Assembly: GCF_025965855.1 (NCBI RefSeq)
Contig: NZ_JAOPWB010000188.1
Location: forward strand, 1 to 64,000
Reading direction: 5' to 3'
Length of the DNA stretch: 64,000 nucleotides
DNA from: Mycobacterium sp.
GTDB lineage: Bacteria > Actinomycetota > Actinomycetes > Mycobacteriales > Mycobacteriaceae
How positions within the stretch are numbered: position 1 is the first letter of the stretch; each line of letters opens with the position of its first letter. The notes under the pieces were generated by a model, which was given only the letters and a program-made list of their open reading frames with translations, was not told the origin of the DNA and ran no database searches. Shown here piece after piece: positions 35,250-45,698 of this stretch. The position numbers and the translations under genes were made by a program.

Positions 35250-37637
35250 TCAGATCATCTCGTTCTCGGTCAGCCACCGCGTCACCGGCCAGCCGACGAA
35301 CACGGGCAGCCAGCAGGTGAGCACGCGATACAGCAGGACCGACGGCACGCCGACGGCCGCGGGTATGCCGAAGGCGGCCAGACCACCAATCAGGGCCGCC
35401 TCGACGGCGCCGACACCGCCCGGCGTCGGGGCGGCCGAGGCCAGCGTTCCGCCGACCATCGTCACCACGGTGCAGGTGACAAAGGTAGCGCCGCCGCCAA
35501 AGGCCTCGACGCTGGTCCACAGCGCCAGCGCCGCACCGAGAGTCGTCCCGGCGCAACCGAGCACGATCAACGCCAATCGTTTCGGTTCCCGGGCGACCTC
35601 GACGAGGTCACCGGCCACCTCCTTCAGCCTCGGACGCACGTCCGTCGCCAGCCACCGCCGCAGCCGGGGCACAAACAGAAACGTGCCGACGATACCCAGC
35701 GCCACACCCGCGATCAGGTACAGCACCGTGGCACTCGGGACGTAGTGGGAGAGGTCCATCGACGCGCCCGCGACGGTGCTGAACAAGATCAGCAACACAA
35801 GGTGCATGATTACCTGCACTGCTTGCTGCAGCGCCACCGCGGTCGTTGCTCGCACCGCCGACAGCCCTCCCCCCTTCTGCAAGTACCGCGTACTGAGCGC
35901 GAGCCCACCGACCCCGGCCGGCGTAGTGGTCGCGGCAAAAGTGTTGGCTAACTGGGCTATCAACAGCTTCCAGAAGACCACCGATTCGTCGGCGCTCGCC
36001 CATAGGGCGGCTGCCGCGCCCACATATGTCAGCGCCGATACCACCAAGCCCAGCAGCGCCCACCACCAGTTCGCCCTACTCACTTGGGAAACGAACGTCG
36101 GCGCGGTGCTGATGAACGGATACGCCACATAGACCAGCGCGACCAGCAGCACCAGCTGAATGACCTGCCTGCGGGTGAATCGGGTGATCGTTTCGGTTTT
36201 GATCTGACCCGCACCGGTTTGACGCTTCACCTCCGCGCGGGCGCCGGAGATCACGGCACCGGCATCGGCGATCGATCGCCGGATTTGTTTGGGCATGGCC
36301 GATTTGGTGAGCCGGCGCGAAGCGGCGAGGACGGTGTCCTTGCCGAACGCGTCGATCGCCGCGCCCACCGCGGACTCCGCGTCATAAAGCGCCGACGTCG
36401 TTACCAGCAGTTGGGCGATGTCGGACTGGAGTTGGGTTTCGGTGGCGCCGTATTCGGCGTTGCCGAACCCGCCGAACAACACCGTGCCGCCGTCGACCGT
36501 GATCGTGCTGGCGCGCAAGTCACCATGGGAGATCTGGTGGTCGTTGAGGATTCGCAGCGATCGCCACGCGCGGTCAACCGGGGTCGTCTTGGCGCATTGG
36601 TCGAGCGGGGTTCCCCGAATGGGCCTGTGCGCGTACAACATCCAGCCCCGGTCAAGAGGGGCGACGGCGATCGTCGACGTGTTGGCCAGGCCCACGTCGC
36701 CGACCGCGATGGCCATCAGCGCTCGATGCTCGACGGCGCGGCGCATCGACGCGACCAGCGGCGCGGTCTCCCTGGACCGCAGCCGAAGCTTCCGCCACAG
36801 CTGAAGCAACGCGCCGCCGCTGCGCTCGTGCGGGCCGTACAACTCGATCAGGGCCTCGTCGGAGGCCGAATCGGAATCCACGCACGCGGCCGACAGCACG
36901 AGCGGCCCGGGTCCGGCGGGCCGGACCACTCGAAGTCCGGAGACCACGCATCCGCGCTTGGCCAGCGCGCGCACCGTGCCCTCCAGTGGGACCTCGAGGG
37001 CGGGAGTGCCGACGACCAGCACCACCAGCGCGCCGACGAACCACCCGACCGCCAGTCCCAGCAAGGAGCGGGCCGGGACTATCGCACTGATGAACAGGTG
37101 GATCGGCACGAAAGCCAGCAGCAGCGTCCACCACCAGCGCCGCCAGCGCGCGGGCAGCCAGGGGCCCGACACGGTCAGGACGGCCGCGAGCATCGCGATC
37201 CACCGCGGGTCGTCCAGGATCTGGGCCAGCACACTCTGAGGCCGATCCGTGAGGTCGAAATGCCATCGCGGCGCCGAGATGCCGTTGCCGCCGATCGAGA
37301 GCGGCAGCACCGCGAGAAGCCCCGCGGCCGCGTACGCGCCGAGCAGTTTCCATTGCCTGGCGGCGATCAAACCGATCAGGATCGCGAACGGCAGAACCAG
37401 GATCGCGATGCCGTACGCCAGGTACACGAGATCGGACTGGGTGGGGGTCAGCACCCCGACGATCTCCGATATCGATCGCTCCAGCGCGACCCACTGCGGG
37501 CGGGTGATCAGCGAACCGGCGATCACGATCGCGAAGAAGACCACGGACGCGGCGAGCCGAAGGATGTCGTTGGTCCGCCGGGTGAGCGGATGCAGCAAGT
37601 TGCCCGAAACGCTGATGTCGCGCCCGTCAACCCGCAT
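35250..37637 (-). CDS. Large membrane protein: kinase-like domain plus LPG-synthase/flippase-type transmembrane domain
   Basis: This 795-aa protein has about six N-terminal transmembrane helices (residues 10-205) and a cytosolic kinase-like region (about 260-430) with ISHGDLRASTITVDGG resembling the catalytic HxD loop of APH/ABC1-type kinases. A C-terminal block of about eight helices resembles lysylphosphatidylglycerol synthase/AglD-type (UPF0104) membrane domains, with PAGVGGLALSTRYLQKGG and APTPGGVGAVEAALIGGLAAFG. Such domains occur in lipid flippases and glycolipid enzymes. Start ATG 37637 is preferred; an in-frame extension of 20 codons exists. Substrate unknown; a role in envelope lipid or polyprenyl metabolism is inferred. 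Confidence 0.8.
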   Translation of the reverse strand: MRVDGRDISVSGNLLHPLTRRTNDILRLAASVVFFAIVIAGSLITRPQWVALERSISEIVGVLTPTQSDLVYLAYGIAILVLPFAILIGLIAARQWKLLGAYAAAGLLAVLPLSIGGNGISAPRWHFDLTDRPQSVLAQILDDPRWIAMLAAVLTVSGPWLPARWRRWWWTLLLAFVPIHLFISAIVPARSLLGLAVGWFVGALVVLVVGTPALEVPLEGTVRALAKRGCVVSGLRVVRPAGPGPLVLSAACVDSDSASDEALIELYGPHERSGGALLQLWRKLRLRSRETAPLVASMRRAVEHRALMAIAVGDVGLANTSTIAVAPLDRGWMLYAHRPIRGTPLDQCAKTTPVDRAWRSLRILNDHQISHGDLRASTITVDGGTVLFGGFGNAEYGATETQLQSDIAQLLVTTSALYDAESAVGAAIDAFGKDTVLAASRRLTKSAMPKQIRRSIADAGAVISGARAEVKRQTGAGQIKTETITRFTRRQVIQLVLLVALVYVAYPFISTAPTFVSQVSRANWWWALLGLVVSALTYVGAAAALWASADESVVFWKLLIAQLANTFAATTTPAGVGGLALSTRYLQKGGGLSAVRATTAVALQQAVQVIMHLVLLILFSTVAGASMDLSHYVPSATVLYLIAGVALGIVGTFLFVPRLRRWLATDVRPRLKEVAGDLVEVAREPKRLALIVLGCAGTTLGAALALWTSVEAFGGGATFVTCTVVTMVGGTLASAAPTPGGVGAVEAALIGGLAAFGIPAAVGVPSVLLYRVLTCWLPVFVGWPVTRWLTENEMI

Positions 37638-37808
37638 GTCGAGGCCCTTCGGGGTCCTTTCGATCGGGCCGCAACGTTGGCGGCCCGCCGACAACATAAC
37701 CGCATACCTGGGCGTCGGCGCGCATGAACCTGGCGGACAGGTCGCTCACATGCGGCGCGCGTAGGGTCGATCGGTAGTCGTGCTAGCGAATTGGAGGGGG
37801 ACACGAGC

Positions 37809-38759
37809 GTGGCCAGAACCGACAACGACACCTGGGAGATCACCGAGAGCGTGGGTGCCACGGCGCTGGGCGTCGCGGCGGCCCGTGCGGCGGAAACCGA
37901 GAGCGAAAATCCGCTGATCAGCGACCCGTTCGCGCGGGTCTTCCTCAACGCCGCCGGTGACGGTATGTGGAACTGGTTCGCGGCCCCGGACCTGCCCGCC
38001 GAGATCGCCGAGGCCGAACCCGACCTGAAGCCGCGGATGCAGGGAATGGTCGACTACATGGCCGCTCGGACGTCGTTTTTCGATCAGTTCTTCCTCAATG
38101 CGACCCGCGCGGGCGCGCCCCAGGTGGTGATCCTGGCGGCGGGTCTGGACTCGCGGGCGTGGCGGCTGCCTTGGAAAGACGGGCCCGATGGGACGACCGT
38201 GTACGAACTCGACCAGCCCCCGGTGCTGGAGTTCAAGTCCTCGACGTTGCGCGAGAACGGCGCGCAGCCGACGTGCAACCTGGTGCACGTCCCGGTGGAC
38301 CTGCGCCACGACTGGCCGGCCGCGTTGCGCCAGGCCGGTTTTGACGCTTCGGCGCCGAGCGCCTGGTCGGCCGAGGGGCTGCTGCCGTTTTTGCCGGCGG
38401 CGGCCCAGGAGCTGCTGTTCGAGCGTGTTCATGCGCTGGGCGCCGCCGGCAGCCGGATCGCCGTGGAGGCGCCCGGCCCCGACTTCCTCGACGAGGCCGC
38501 CATCGGGAAACGGCGCTCGGACATGCAGCGGGTCCGCGACCTGATGGCCAAGCTGGAGCCCACACGCGACATCCCCGACGTCCAAGACCTGTGGTACTTC
38601 GAGGAGCGCGAAGACGTGGGCGACTGGCTGCGCCGGCACGGGTGGGACGTGAGCGTCACGCCGGCCGAGGAGTTGATGGCAAGCTACGACCGCAGGCCCC
38701 CGCTGGACATCGAGGACCCCGCCCCGAAGACCCTTTTCGTGGCCGCCGAGCGGACATAG
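37809..38759 (+). CDS. TIGR00027-type SAM-dependent methyltransferase (first tandem copy)
   Basis: This 316-aa methyltransferase belongs to a family greatly expanded in mycobacteria (leucine carboxyl methyltransferase-like). The SAM-binding [18 protein letters not shown]-type segment reads [17 protein letters not shown], and [16 protein letters not shown] is the acidic loop binding the SAM ribose. [14 protein letters not shown] near residue 40 is another family mark. The GTG at 37809 has GGAGGGGG upstream. It is followed 16 bp later by a close paralogue in the same direction, a tandem duplication. Substrate unknown. Confidence 0.9.
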   Translation: MARTDNDTWEITESVGATALGVAAARAAETESENPLISDPFARVFLNAAGDGMWNWFAAPDLPAEIAEAEPDLKPRMQGMVDYMAARTSFFDQFFLNATRAGAPQVVILAAGLDSRAWRLPWKDGPDGTTVYELDQPPVLEFKSSTLRENGAQPTCNLVHVPVDLRHDWPAALRQAGFDASAPSAWSAEGLLPFLPAAAQELLFERVHALGAAGSRIAVEAPGPDFLDEAAIGKRRSDMQRVRDLMAKLEPTRDIPDVQDLWYFEEREDVGDWLRRHGWDVSVTPAEELMASYDRRPPLDIEDPAPKTLFVAAERT

Positions 38760-38775
38760 AGGGAGTGAGCATGAA

Positions 38776-39729
38776 ATGAGCAGCGCAAGGACCGACAACG
38801 ACAGCTGGGAGATCACCGAAAGCGTGGGGGCGACGGCCTTGGGCGTGGCCTCGGCGCGCGCCGTGGAAACCGAGGGCGAGAACCCGTTGATCAGTGATCC
38901 GTTCGCGCGGGTCTTCCTCGACGCCGCCGGGGACGGACTGTGGAACTGGTACTCCGCGTCGCAGCTGCCCGCCGAGGTCCTCCAGGCCGAACCGAGTCTG
39001 CAGTTGCAGATGAAGGCGATGGTCGGCTATATGGCTTGCCGCACGGCGTTTTTCGACCAGTTCTTCATTGACGCCGGCGATGCGGGCATCCGCCAGGCGG
39101 TGATCCTGGCGGCGGGTTTGGACTCGCGGGCGTGGCGGCTGCCCTGGCCCGACGGTGTCACGGTGTACGAGCTCGACCAGCCTCGGGTGCTGGACTTCAA
39201 ATCGTCGACGCTGGCCGAGCACGGGGCACAGCCGGCCTGCAATCGCGTCGCCGTCCCGGTGGACCTGCGTCAGGACTGGCCGACGGCGTTGCGGCAGGCG
39301 GGTTTCGAAGCCTCGGCGCCCAGCGCCTGGTCGGCCGAGGGCCTGATGCCCTACCTGCCGGCCGCGGCCCAGGAGCTGCTGTTCGAACGCGTTCACGGGC
39401 TTGCCGTCGCCGGCAGCCGGGTCGCCGTGGAGGCGCTGGGGCCGAAGTTTCTCGACCCCGAGTTCCGCGCGAACCGTCGCGAGCGGATGGAGCGGATCCG
39501 CGCGCTGGTGACAAAACTGGACCCGGACCGTGAGATCCCCAGGACCGACGAGCTGTGGTACTTCGAGGAGCGCGAGGACGTCGGCGACTGGTTCCGCCGC
39601 CACGGCTGGAACGTGACGGTGACGCCGTCCGACGAGCTGATGGCCGGCTACGGCCGCAAGGCGCCCAAAGAGGTCGAGGACCAGGTTCCGGGGAATCTGT
39701 TCGTGACCGCGCAGCGGACGGGAAGCTAG
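38776..39729 (+). CDS. TIGR00027-type SAM-dependent methyltransferase (second tandem copy)
   Basis: This 317-aa protein is very similar to the gene before it along its whole length ([46 protein letters not shown]; the C-terminal [20 protein letters not shown] parallels [20 protein letters not shown]). The two arose by tandem duplication and have diverged mainly in the substrate-lid region (residues 65-100). Its ATG overlaps a minimal ATG-AAA-TGA ORF (38771-38779). Probably co-transcribed with the first copy. Confidence 0.9.
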   Translation: MSSARTDNDSWEITESVGATALGVASARAVETEGENPLISDPFARVFLDAAGDGLWNWYSASQLPAEVLQAEPSLQLQMKAMVGYMACRTAFFDQFFIDAGDAGIRQAVILAAGLDSRAWRLPWPDGVTVYELDQPRVLDFKSSTLAEHGAQPACNRVAVPVDLRQDWPTALRQAGFEASAPSAWSAEGLMPYLPAAAQELLFERVHGLAVAGSRVAVEALGPKFLDPEFRANRRERMERIRALVTKLDPDREIPRTDELWYFEEREDVGDWFRRHGWNVTVTPSDELMAGYGRKAPKEVEDQVPGNLFVTAQRTGS

Positions 39730-39857
39730 CCGCCCCAACACATGCCGGAATCTACGCTAGCGTGCAGCTCACTCGCCTCGTACTTTCTTCGCGCCAGCGT
39801 GGATCTCGTCGGAAATTCGGCGGGGGCAACGGCCGGAATTGGGCAGGGCTGACACGC

Positions 39858-40565
39858 CTACGCCGTTTCGTCAGCGCGTCCCCGGGCCTGGCCGCGCCAT
39901 TTTCGAAACCCATGCCGCGCCGCGAACGCGCCGACGATGGCGCTCAAGCACCACACCACTATGGCCGCGTACGCCAACGGTGAGGACAAATGCCTGATGG
40001 AGGCGCCCAGCGCGGTGTAAGCAAACGCCCGTGGCGCCGAACCGATCAGCGAACCGACTGCCATCTGCCACAACGGAACTCCGAACGCCCCGAACGCATA
40101 GGAGGCGAGCGCATCGGATATGCCGGGGACGAATCGCTGGCCCACGACCGCCCAAAGCCCGCGCCGTTCGATCAGCGCGTCGATGCGGTCGGCGCGTGGG
40201 GTCCCCAGCAGGGCCCGCGCGCTGTCCCGGCCGGCCCGGCGGCCGACGCGGCTCGCGACCATCGCGGTGCCCACCGTCGCGCCCAGTGTCACGAAGACCC
40301 CCAGGACTGGGCCGAACAGCATTCCGCTGCCCGCCGCCAGGATCGAGCCCGGAACGAACAGCGCGCCAAGGACGGCCGACACCACGACGTACGCCAGCGG
40401 CGCCGCCGGGCCCGTCGCCGAGACCGCACGCCGCACCTCGTTGGTGTCGATGACTCGCGCCACAGCCACCAGGTAGAACATGCCGAGCAGGAAGGCGGCG
40501 AACACCGCGAGCCGCGCGATGTGGCGGCGTCGGGATGCCGGCGAAGCAGCGTCGTTGTCGGCCAT
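39858..40565 (-). CDS. TVP38/TMEM64 (DedA-like) membrane protein
   Basis: This 235-aa membrane protein of the VTT/DedA superfamily has about five or six helices. ALFVPGSILAAGSGMLFGPVLGVFVTLGATVG is the typical re-entrant region, and QRFVPGISDALASYAFGAFGVPLWQMAVGSLIGSAPRAFAYTALG contains the second one. Members act as lipid scramblases or in envelope homeostasis. ATG 40565 is chosen over an upstream GTG. It is convergent with the methyltransferase pair and upstream of recD on the same strand order as in M. tuberculosis (Rv0625c). Confidence 0.85.
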   Translation of the reverse strand: MADNDAASPASRRRHIARLAVFAAFLLGMFYLVAVARVIDTNEVRRAVSATGPAAPLAYVVVSAVLGALFVPGSILAAGSGMLFGPVLGVFVTLGATVGTAMVASRVGRRAGRDSARALLGTPRADRIDALIERRGLWAVVGQRFVPGISDALASYAFGAFGVPLWQMAVGSLIGSAPRAFAYTALGASIRHLSSPLAYAAIVVWCLSAIVGAFAARHGFRKWRGQARGRADETA

Positions 40566-40671
40566 GCTGATCGCGATTCTAAGACCGCCCGGTGTGGGCC
40601 CCACGTACGTGATCAGCCGTGAATTCCTACATCGGCCCCACGCTCGTTGCCCTGGATGCGACGGCCGCCGG

Positions 40672-42393
40672 TCACCTCGGGGCGAAACGCTGCAGCCGCT
40701 GCGCCAATCCGCTCGCCCGCACCGCCCGACGCTGGATCGCGGCGCGCACCGACGCCTCCGAACCGACCACCCGGGCCTTCGCCTTGGCGCGGGTCACCGC
40801 CGTATAGAACAGCTCGCGGGTCAGCAACCGCGAATCCTCGGGCGGCATGAGAACCGTCACCTCGGTGGCCTGGCTGCCCTGGCTCTTGTGGATCGTCATC
40901 GCGTACATGGTCTCGATGTCGGACAACCGGCTGGTCGCAAAGCCCAACGGTCCGGTGGCGCCGGCGATGACGGCCCGCAACCCGTCGTCGCCGGCGACGG
41001 CCACACCGGTGTCACCGTTGTAGACCTTGAGCCCATAGTCGTTGGCCGTCACCAACAATGGCCTACCGGCATACCACGCCGAGAACACCGGCTGACCCGT
41101 CTCCTCGGAGAGCCACCGCTCCACCTGCCGGTTCCAGTGCGACACCCCGTACGGTCCCCGCCGGTGCGCGCACAACAGCCGGTGCTCGTCGAGCGTCGCC
41201 AAGGCCTCCCCGGCGGCGCCGAGCACCGCGGCCTCCCGCACGCGCAGCGCGTGGGAAACCAGCACCCCACGCAACCGGTCGGCCGGGCCGTCGGAGTCGA
41301 TCCACTCGATGTGCTCACCTCCGGCACGCAGCAATCCCACCACACGGTCTTCGTCGCCGGTCCGGATCGCCTCGGCCAGCGCGCCGATCGACTCACCGAA
41401 TCGGTGGGGCGTGCGCAGGGCGGCCACCCGCACGTCGTGACGGGCGGTCAGGCCTTCCACCAGGTCCGCGAGCACGGCGCCGGCTTCCACCGACGCCAGC
41501 TGGTCGGGATCGCCCACCAGGATCAGCCGCGTATCCGGGCGCACCGCCTCCAGCAGCCGGGCCATCATCGTCAGCGACACCATCGACGTCTCGTCGACCA
41601 CGATGACGTCATGCGGCAGCCGATTGCCGCGATTGTGCTTGAACCGCACCGACGTATCCGGCCGCGGGCCCAGCAGCCGGTGCAGCGTCGTCGCCCGCAG
41701 GCCGGCCAGCCGCGCCCTGTCCACCGCGTCGAGCTTCTCGACCTCGGCGGCGACGGCCTCGGCCAGCCGCGCCGCGGCCTTGCCGGTCGGTGCGGCCAGC
41801 GCGACCCGGGGCGGCGGAACGCCGGCGAGTTCGGCCTGCCCGACCAGCAGCGCCAGCAGCCGCGCCACGGTTGTGGTCTTGCCGGTGCCGGGTCCGCCGG
41901 TCAGCACCGTAACCGCCTGCGACAGCGCGATTTCGGCGGCCATTCGTTGTTCGTCGTATTCCGGCGGCGGGAAAAGCCGCTCCAAGGCGGGCACGTCGCC
42001 CACCGTCCCGGACACCGAGAGCGCCAACAGATCGGCGCACACCTGCTCTTCCTCGAGCCAGTATCGATCCAGGTACAGCAGGTCACCGGATAGCCGTAGT
42101 GCCGGCGGCGATCCGAGCAACGGGCTGGCCCGCACGGCGGCCAGCCAATCGCCGGCGCCGGGCCACGGCAGGTCGGCCATGCCGATCTGTGCGTCCACCG
42201 CCCGCAGGTCCACGCACACCGAACCGCCCCGCAGCGCGCGCACCACCAGCGCGATCCCCAGCGCCACCCGCTCGTCGAGTTCGCCGGCGAGCGCGGTAAG
42301 CCGCTGCGCCACATGGACATCCGCCGCCTCGAAGATGCCGGCATCGCCGAATGCCCGCAGCAATCCCTCGGCGGCGATCGGCTGCACCGTCAC
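40672..42393 (-). CDS. recD: RecBCD subunit RecD (5'-3' helicase)
   Basis: This 573-aa SF1B helicase is the fast 5'-3' motor of RecBCD. Walker A is VLTGGPGTGKTTTVARLLA, Walker B/motif II is VIVVDETSMVS, motif III is LILVGDPDQLASV, and the C-terminal YAMTIHKSQGSQATEVTV segment is motif V/VI region of the UvrD-like C-terminal domain. GTG at 42393 overlaps the recB stop as GTGA. In mycobacteria RecBCD acts in single-strand annealing and resection, while AdnAB does homologous recombination. Confidence 0.95.
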   Translation of the reverse strand: MTVQPIAAEGLLRAFGDAGIFEAADVHVAQRLTALAGELDERVALGIALVVRALRGGSVCVDLRAVDAQIGMADLPWPGAGDWLAAVRASPLLGSPPALRLSGDLLYLDRYWLEEEQVCADLLALSVSGTVGDVPALERLFPPPEYDEQRMAAEIALSQAVTVLTGGPGTGKTTTVARLLALLVGQAELAGVPPPRVALAAPTGKAAARLAEAVAAEVEKLDAVDRARLAGLRATTLHRLLGPRPDTSVRFKHNRGNRLPHDVIVVDETSMVSLTMMARLLEAVRPDTRLILVGDPDQLASVEAGAVLADLVEGLTARHDVRVAALRTPHRFGESIGALAEAIRTGDEDRVVGLLRAGGEHIEWIDSDGPADRLRGVLVSHALRVREAAVLGAAGEALATLDEHRLLCAHRRGPYGVSHWNRQVERWLSEETGQPVFSAWYAGRPLLVTANDYGLKVYNGDTGVAVAGDDGLRAVIAGATGPLGFATSRLSDIETMYAMTIHKSQGSQATEVTVLMPPEDSRLLTRELFYTAVTRAKAKARVVGSEASVRAAIQRRAVRASGLAQRLQRFAPR

Positions 42394-45300
42394 GCGACCG
42401 CCCTTCCCTCGTCGAGCAGATCCGACAGCGCCGCAATCAACGACGAGGGCGGCCGCCAGCTGAACACCCCGGACGGGTGCCCGTCGACCGCGGGTGTATC
42501 CGCGCCGCACATGCCGCGCACGAACAGATAAAGCACGCCGCCGAGATGCCCGGCGGGATCGTAGTCCGGCACCCGCCATCGCAAGAACCGGTGCAGCACA
42601 ACGCTGTACAACAGCGCCTGCAGCGGATAGTCCGAGTGCAGCATCGCCTCGACCAGCCGCGGGCGGTTGTAATCGGCGGACGTCAGCGGCCGCTCCGGAT
42701 CGCCGAGCCAGTTGGTCTTGTAATCAACCACGAGATAGCGATGCCCCGCGCCGTCGGGAATGCGTAACACGGCATCGACCGAGCCGGTGAGGTAGCCGCG
42801 CAACGACTGGCCACCCAGGGCCCGGCCCATCAACCGATCGGCGTAGGAGGTCAGCGCATCATCGGCGGGCAGGTGCTCGCGCAACAACGCCCCCATATCC
42901 GCCAGGAGAATCTCGGGCGCCGCGGAACGCAGACCGCCACCGGCCAGCGGAAATTCAAAATCCAACTCCCGCAACCGATCCTGCAGACCGATCTGCCGCA
43001 GCGTCAAACCGCCGGCCAGCGGGCCCAACGGGGTCTCGTGCATCGGCACCAGCGCCGCCGCCAGCACCTCCGGGGCCGCGTCGACCGGCCACCACACCGA
43101 GTGCCTCCGGATGTGCGACTCTAGCTCGGTGCCTAGATCGGCGGCCAGCGGATCGGCCGTCTCCAGCACGGCGTGTACCAGGGTGCCGAACTTGGCGCCG
43201 ATCGGCAGCTCCGCCATCGGCGACGGCACGTCCGGCCCGGATGCCGCCCGGGTCAAGGGAATTTCGCCGGCCTCGTCGTCCAGCTCGGTGACCTCGGGCT
43301 CGCTGCTCACCCCGGTGGACTCGGCCACCCGGATGAGGCCGGAGTAGGAGGTGCGCCGCCAGCCGGTGTCGATGTTGCGGTGAAAGTGGCGGTTGTCGAG
43401 GTTCGACGGCACCGGTTCGGGCGGCACCGCGGGCGAGGCGGCAACCACGGACTCCTCGATCACGGGGCCGCCCGCGGCCTCCCACTCGCGCAGTCGGTCC
43501 ATCGCGTCGTCGTCGGAGATCTTTGCGGGCTCACAGCGGTCGGGCACGAATGACTCTCCCGGTCGGCGGCCGCGCAGCAGACGTGATAGCCCGCCGTTGG
43601 GTTCGTCGAAGGCCGGCGACCACCACGCCACCACTTGCGACTGCGCGCGGGTCATCGCGACGTAGGTCAAGCGGCTGGCGTCGCCGGCGTCCTCCTGACG
43701 GCCGAGCGTCTCGACCGTCGCGAAGTCGGGGCTGTCCTTGCCGCCGACGTGCAGGCAGCGCACCCTATCGTCGTGGAACAGCACGATGTCGCGTTTCGGC
43801 GCACCGCGGTTGAACGCGAATGGCAGGTACACGATCGGGTACTGCAGACCCTTGCTCACGTAGACAGTCATGATCTGAACGGCGGCGGCGTCGCTGTCGA
43901 GTCGCCGGTTGCGTTCCGTCGAGCCGCCGCGTTCGTCGCGTTGGCGGCGCAGCCAGTCGCGCAGCGCGGGCAGGCTGTAATGCTCGCGGTGCGCGACGTC
44001 CTGCAGCAGCTGGGTGATGTGTGCCAGGTCGGTCAGGTGGCGCTGGCCGCTGAGGGCGGACAACACGCGATCACCCATGCCGCGCAATTGCGCAGCCTCG
44101 AAGATCGCCGCGACACCGCGTTCACGGGCATGGCCGGCCCACTCCCGCAAGGTTTCCGCGATCCGATCGGTCAGCGCATCGCCGCCGGCCGCCAGCGATT
44201 CCGCGGTCTCGCCGAAGAACATCGTGGCCGCCGCGGCGCGCACCATGCCGGGACGGTGCGGTTGATCGAACGCCTCCAGTAGACATAGCCAATCCTCGGC
44301 GGCATCCGACGTGAAGACGTCGGAGTCGCCGGTGTACACCGCCGGAATGCCCGCATCGCAGAGCGCCTTGAAGCAGGCGCCGGCGTCCTTGTGCCTTTCC
44401 ACGATGACGGCGATGTCGCGGGCCTGCAACGGCCTGCCGGCGAATGTCGCGCCGCCGGCGAGCAGGGAGCGGATGTCGGCGGCCAGGTCGGCGCCGATGT
44501 GCCGCCGCAACTCGTCGATCGGCATGTTCGCCAGACCCTTGCGTCCCAACGCCTTCCGCTGCACCACGCGCAACCGGAACGGATCGTTGTGACGGGCGCC
44601 GGCAAGGCGGTGACCCTGGTGGTGCGCGTCGACGTCGTTCACCACGATCGCGGGGTCGCCGAGCTGCGCCCCGCGCAGCACCGCCTGCAGTCGTTCGACC
44701 AGCGCCGCGTCGCTGCGCCAGTTGGTGCCCAGCGTCTTCTTCTCGCCCGCGGTTTCGGCCGCCTGTAGATACGTGTCGATATCGCCGCCGCGGAACGCGT
44801 AGATCGCCTGCTTCGGGTCGCCTATCAGAACGACGGTGGAGCGCCCGCTGAACGCGCGGTCGATGACCTGCCACTGCACCGGGTCGGTGTCCTGGAATTC
44901 GTCGACCATGACGATCGGCCAGCGTAGATGCATGCGCACGCGGGCGGGCGAATCGTCGGTCGCCAGCGCGTCGGCGAGCCGGCTCAGCAAGTCGTCGTAG
45001 CCGAGGACTCCCAACTGCCTCTTGCGGGTATCCAGCTCGGCGAGAACGTGTTTCGCGAAGGCGACGCACACGCCGGCCCGCGAGCCGGGGGCGGGGTCGC
45101 GGGGCCGCAGCTGCGTCGACGGGTTGTTGGCCACCTCGCGCGCCAGCCGCAGCGCATCGCGGTAGGCCAGCAGCGGATCGTCCCGCTGCTGCCCGAAGTT
45201 GGCCAGGTACAGGTCGTCGACGATCTCGGTGACGAGCTCGTCGAGGCTCTCGAGCAGGGTCACGCTCGCGGCGGTGTCGCCGGCCACGCCGAGCGAGCGC

Positions 45301-45698
45301 AACACCAGCTGGCAGAACTGGTGGGTCGTGGCGATCGTCGCCGCATCGAAGCCGGCCAGCGCGTCACGGAGCCGCTGCTTGCGTAGCGCGCGCTCGTCGT
45401 TGGTCCCCTTTAGCAGGTGCGCGACCAACTGGTTGTCGCCGATGGCGGTGGGATCCGAACTATCACTGAAGGCCTTTACGGCGGCTGCGATCTGGCAGCG
45501 GACGCGCTCGCGCAGCTCCTGGCTGGCGGCCCGGCCGAACGTGATGAGCAGCATCTGATCCAGCGTGGCCTCGCCCGCGGCGAGATAGCGGGTCACCAGG
45601 CCGGCCAACGCGAACGTCTTGCCGGTACCCGCGCTGGCCTCCAGCACCGTCGTCGAGCGTTCGGTGGGCAGCGGGCCGAGCAGGTCGAAGCGCTTCAT
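42390..45698 (-). CDS. recB: RecBCD subunit RecB (helicase-nuclease)
   Basis: This 1102-aa helicase-nuclease has a UvrD-like N-terminus with LEASAGTGKTFALAGLVTRYL (Walker A), MVDEFQDTDPVQW (motif II), VLIGDPKQAIYAFRGGD (motif III) and VSKGLQYPIVYLPF (motif V). The C-terminal RecB-family nuclease has YLVVDYKTNWLG with the catalytic Asp and Lys. Its ATG shares one base with the recC stop (TGATG) and its stop overlaps recD (GTGA), so the three subunits are made in fixed ratio from one message. Length is usual. Confidence 0.95.
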   Translation of the reverse strand: MKRFDLLGPLPTERSTTVLEASAGTGKTFALAGLVTRYLAAGEATLDQMLLITFGRAASQELRERVRCQIAAAVKAFSDSSDPTAIGDNQLVAHLLKGTNDERALRKQRLRDALAGFDAATIATTHQFCQLVLRSLGVAGDTAASVTLLESLDELVTEIVDDLYLANFGQQRDDPLLAYRDALRLAREVANNPSTQLRPRDPAPGSRAGVCVAFAKHVLAELDTRKRQLGVLGYDDLLSRLADALATDDSPARVRMHLRWPIVMVDEFQDTDPVQWQVIDRAFSGRSTVVLIGDPKQAIYAFRGGDIDTYLQAAETAGEKKTLGTNWRSDAALVERLQAVLRGAQLGDPAIVVNDVDAHHQGHRLAGARHNDPFRLRVVQRKALGRKGLANMPIDELRRHIGADLAADIRSLLAGGATFAGRPLQARDIAVIVERHKDAGACFKALCDAGIPAVYTGDSDVFTSDAAEDWLCLLEAFDQPHRPGMVRAAAATMFFGETAESLAAGGDALTDRIAETLREWAGHARERGVAAIFEAAQLRGMGDRVLSALSGQRHLTDLAHITQLLQDVAHREHYSLPALRDWLRRQRDERGGSTERNRRLDSDAAAVQIMTVYVSKGLQYPIVYLPFAFNRGAPKRDIVLFHDDRVRCLHVGGKDSPDFATVETLGRQEDAGDASRLTYVAMTRAQSQVVAWWSPAFDEPNGGLSRLLRGRRPGESFVPDRCEPAKISDDDAMDRLREWEAAGGPVIEESVVAASPAVPPEPVPSNLDNRHFHRNIDTGWRRTSYSGLIRVAESTGVSSEPEVTELDDEAGEIPLTRAASGPDVPSPMAELPIGAKFGTLVHAVLETADPLAADLGTELESHIRRHSVWWPVDAAPEVLAAALVPMHETPLGPLAGGLTLRQIGLQDRLRELDFEFPLAGGGLRSAAPEILLADMGALLREHLPADDALTSYADRLMGRALGGQSLRGYLTGSVDAVLRIPDGAGHRYLVVDYKTNWLGDPERPLTSADYNRPRLVEAMLHSDYPLQALLYSVVLHRFLRWRVPDYDPAGHLGGVLYLFVRGMCGADTPAVDGHPSGVFSWRPPSSLIAALSDLLDEGRAVA

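Noticed and set aside
36084-37727. 547-codon frame antisense to the kinase/membrane protein gene
   Set aside because: Same reason: shadow composition, no recognisable domain, no start signal.
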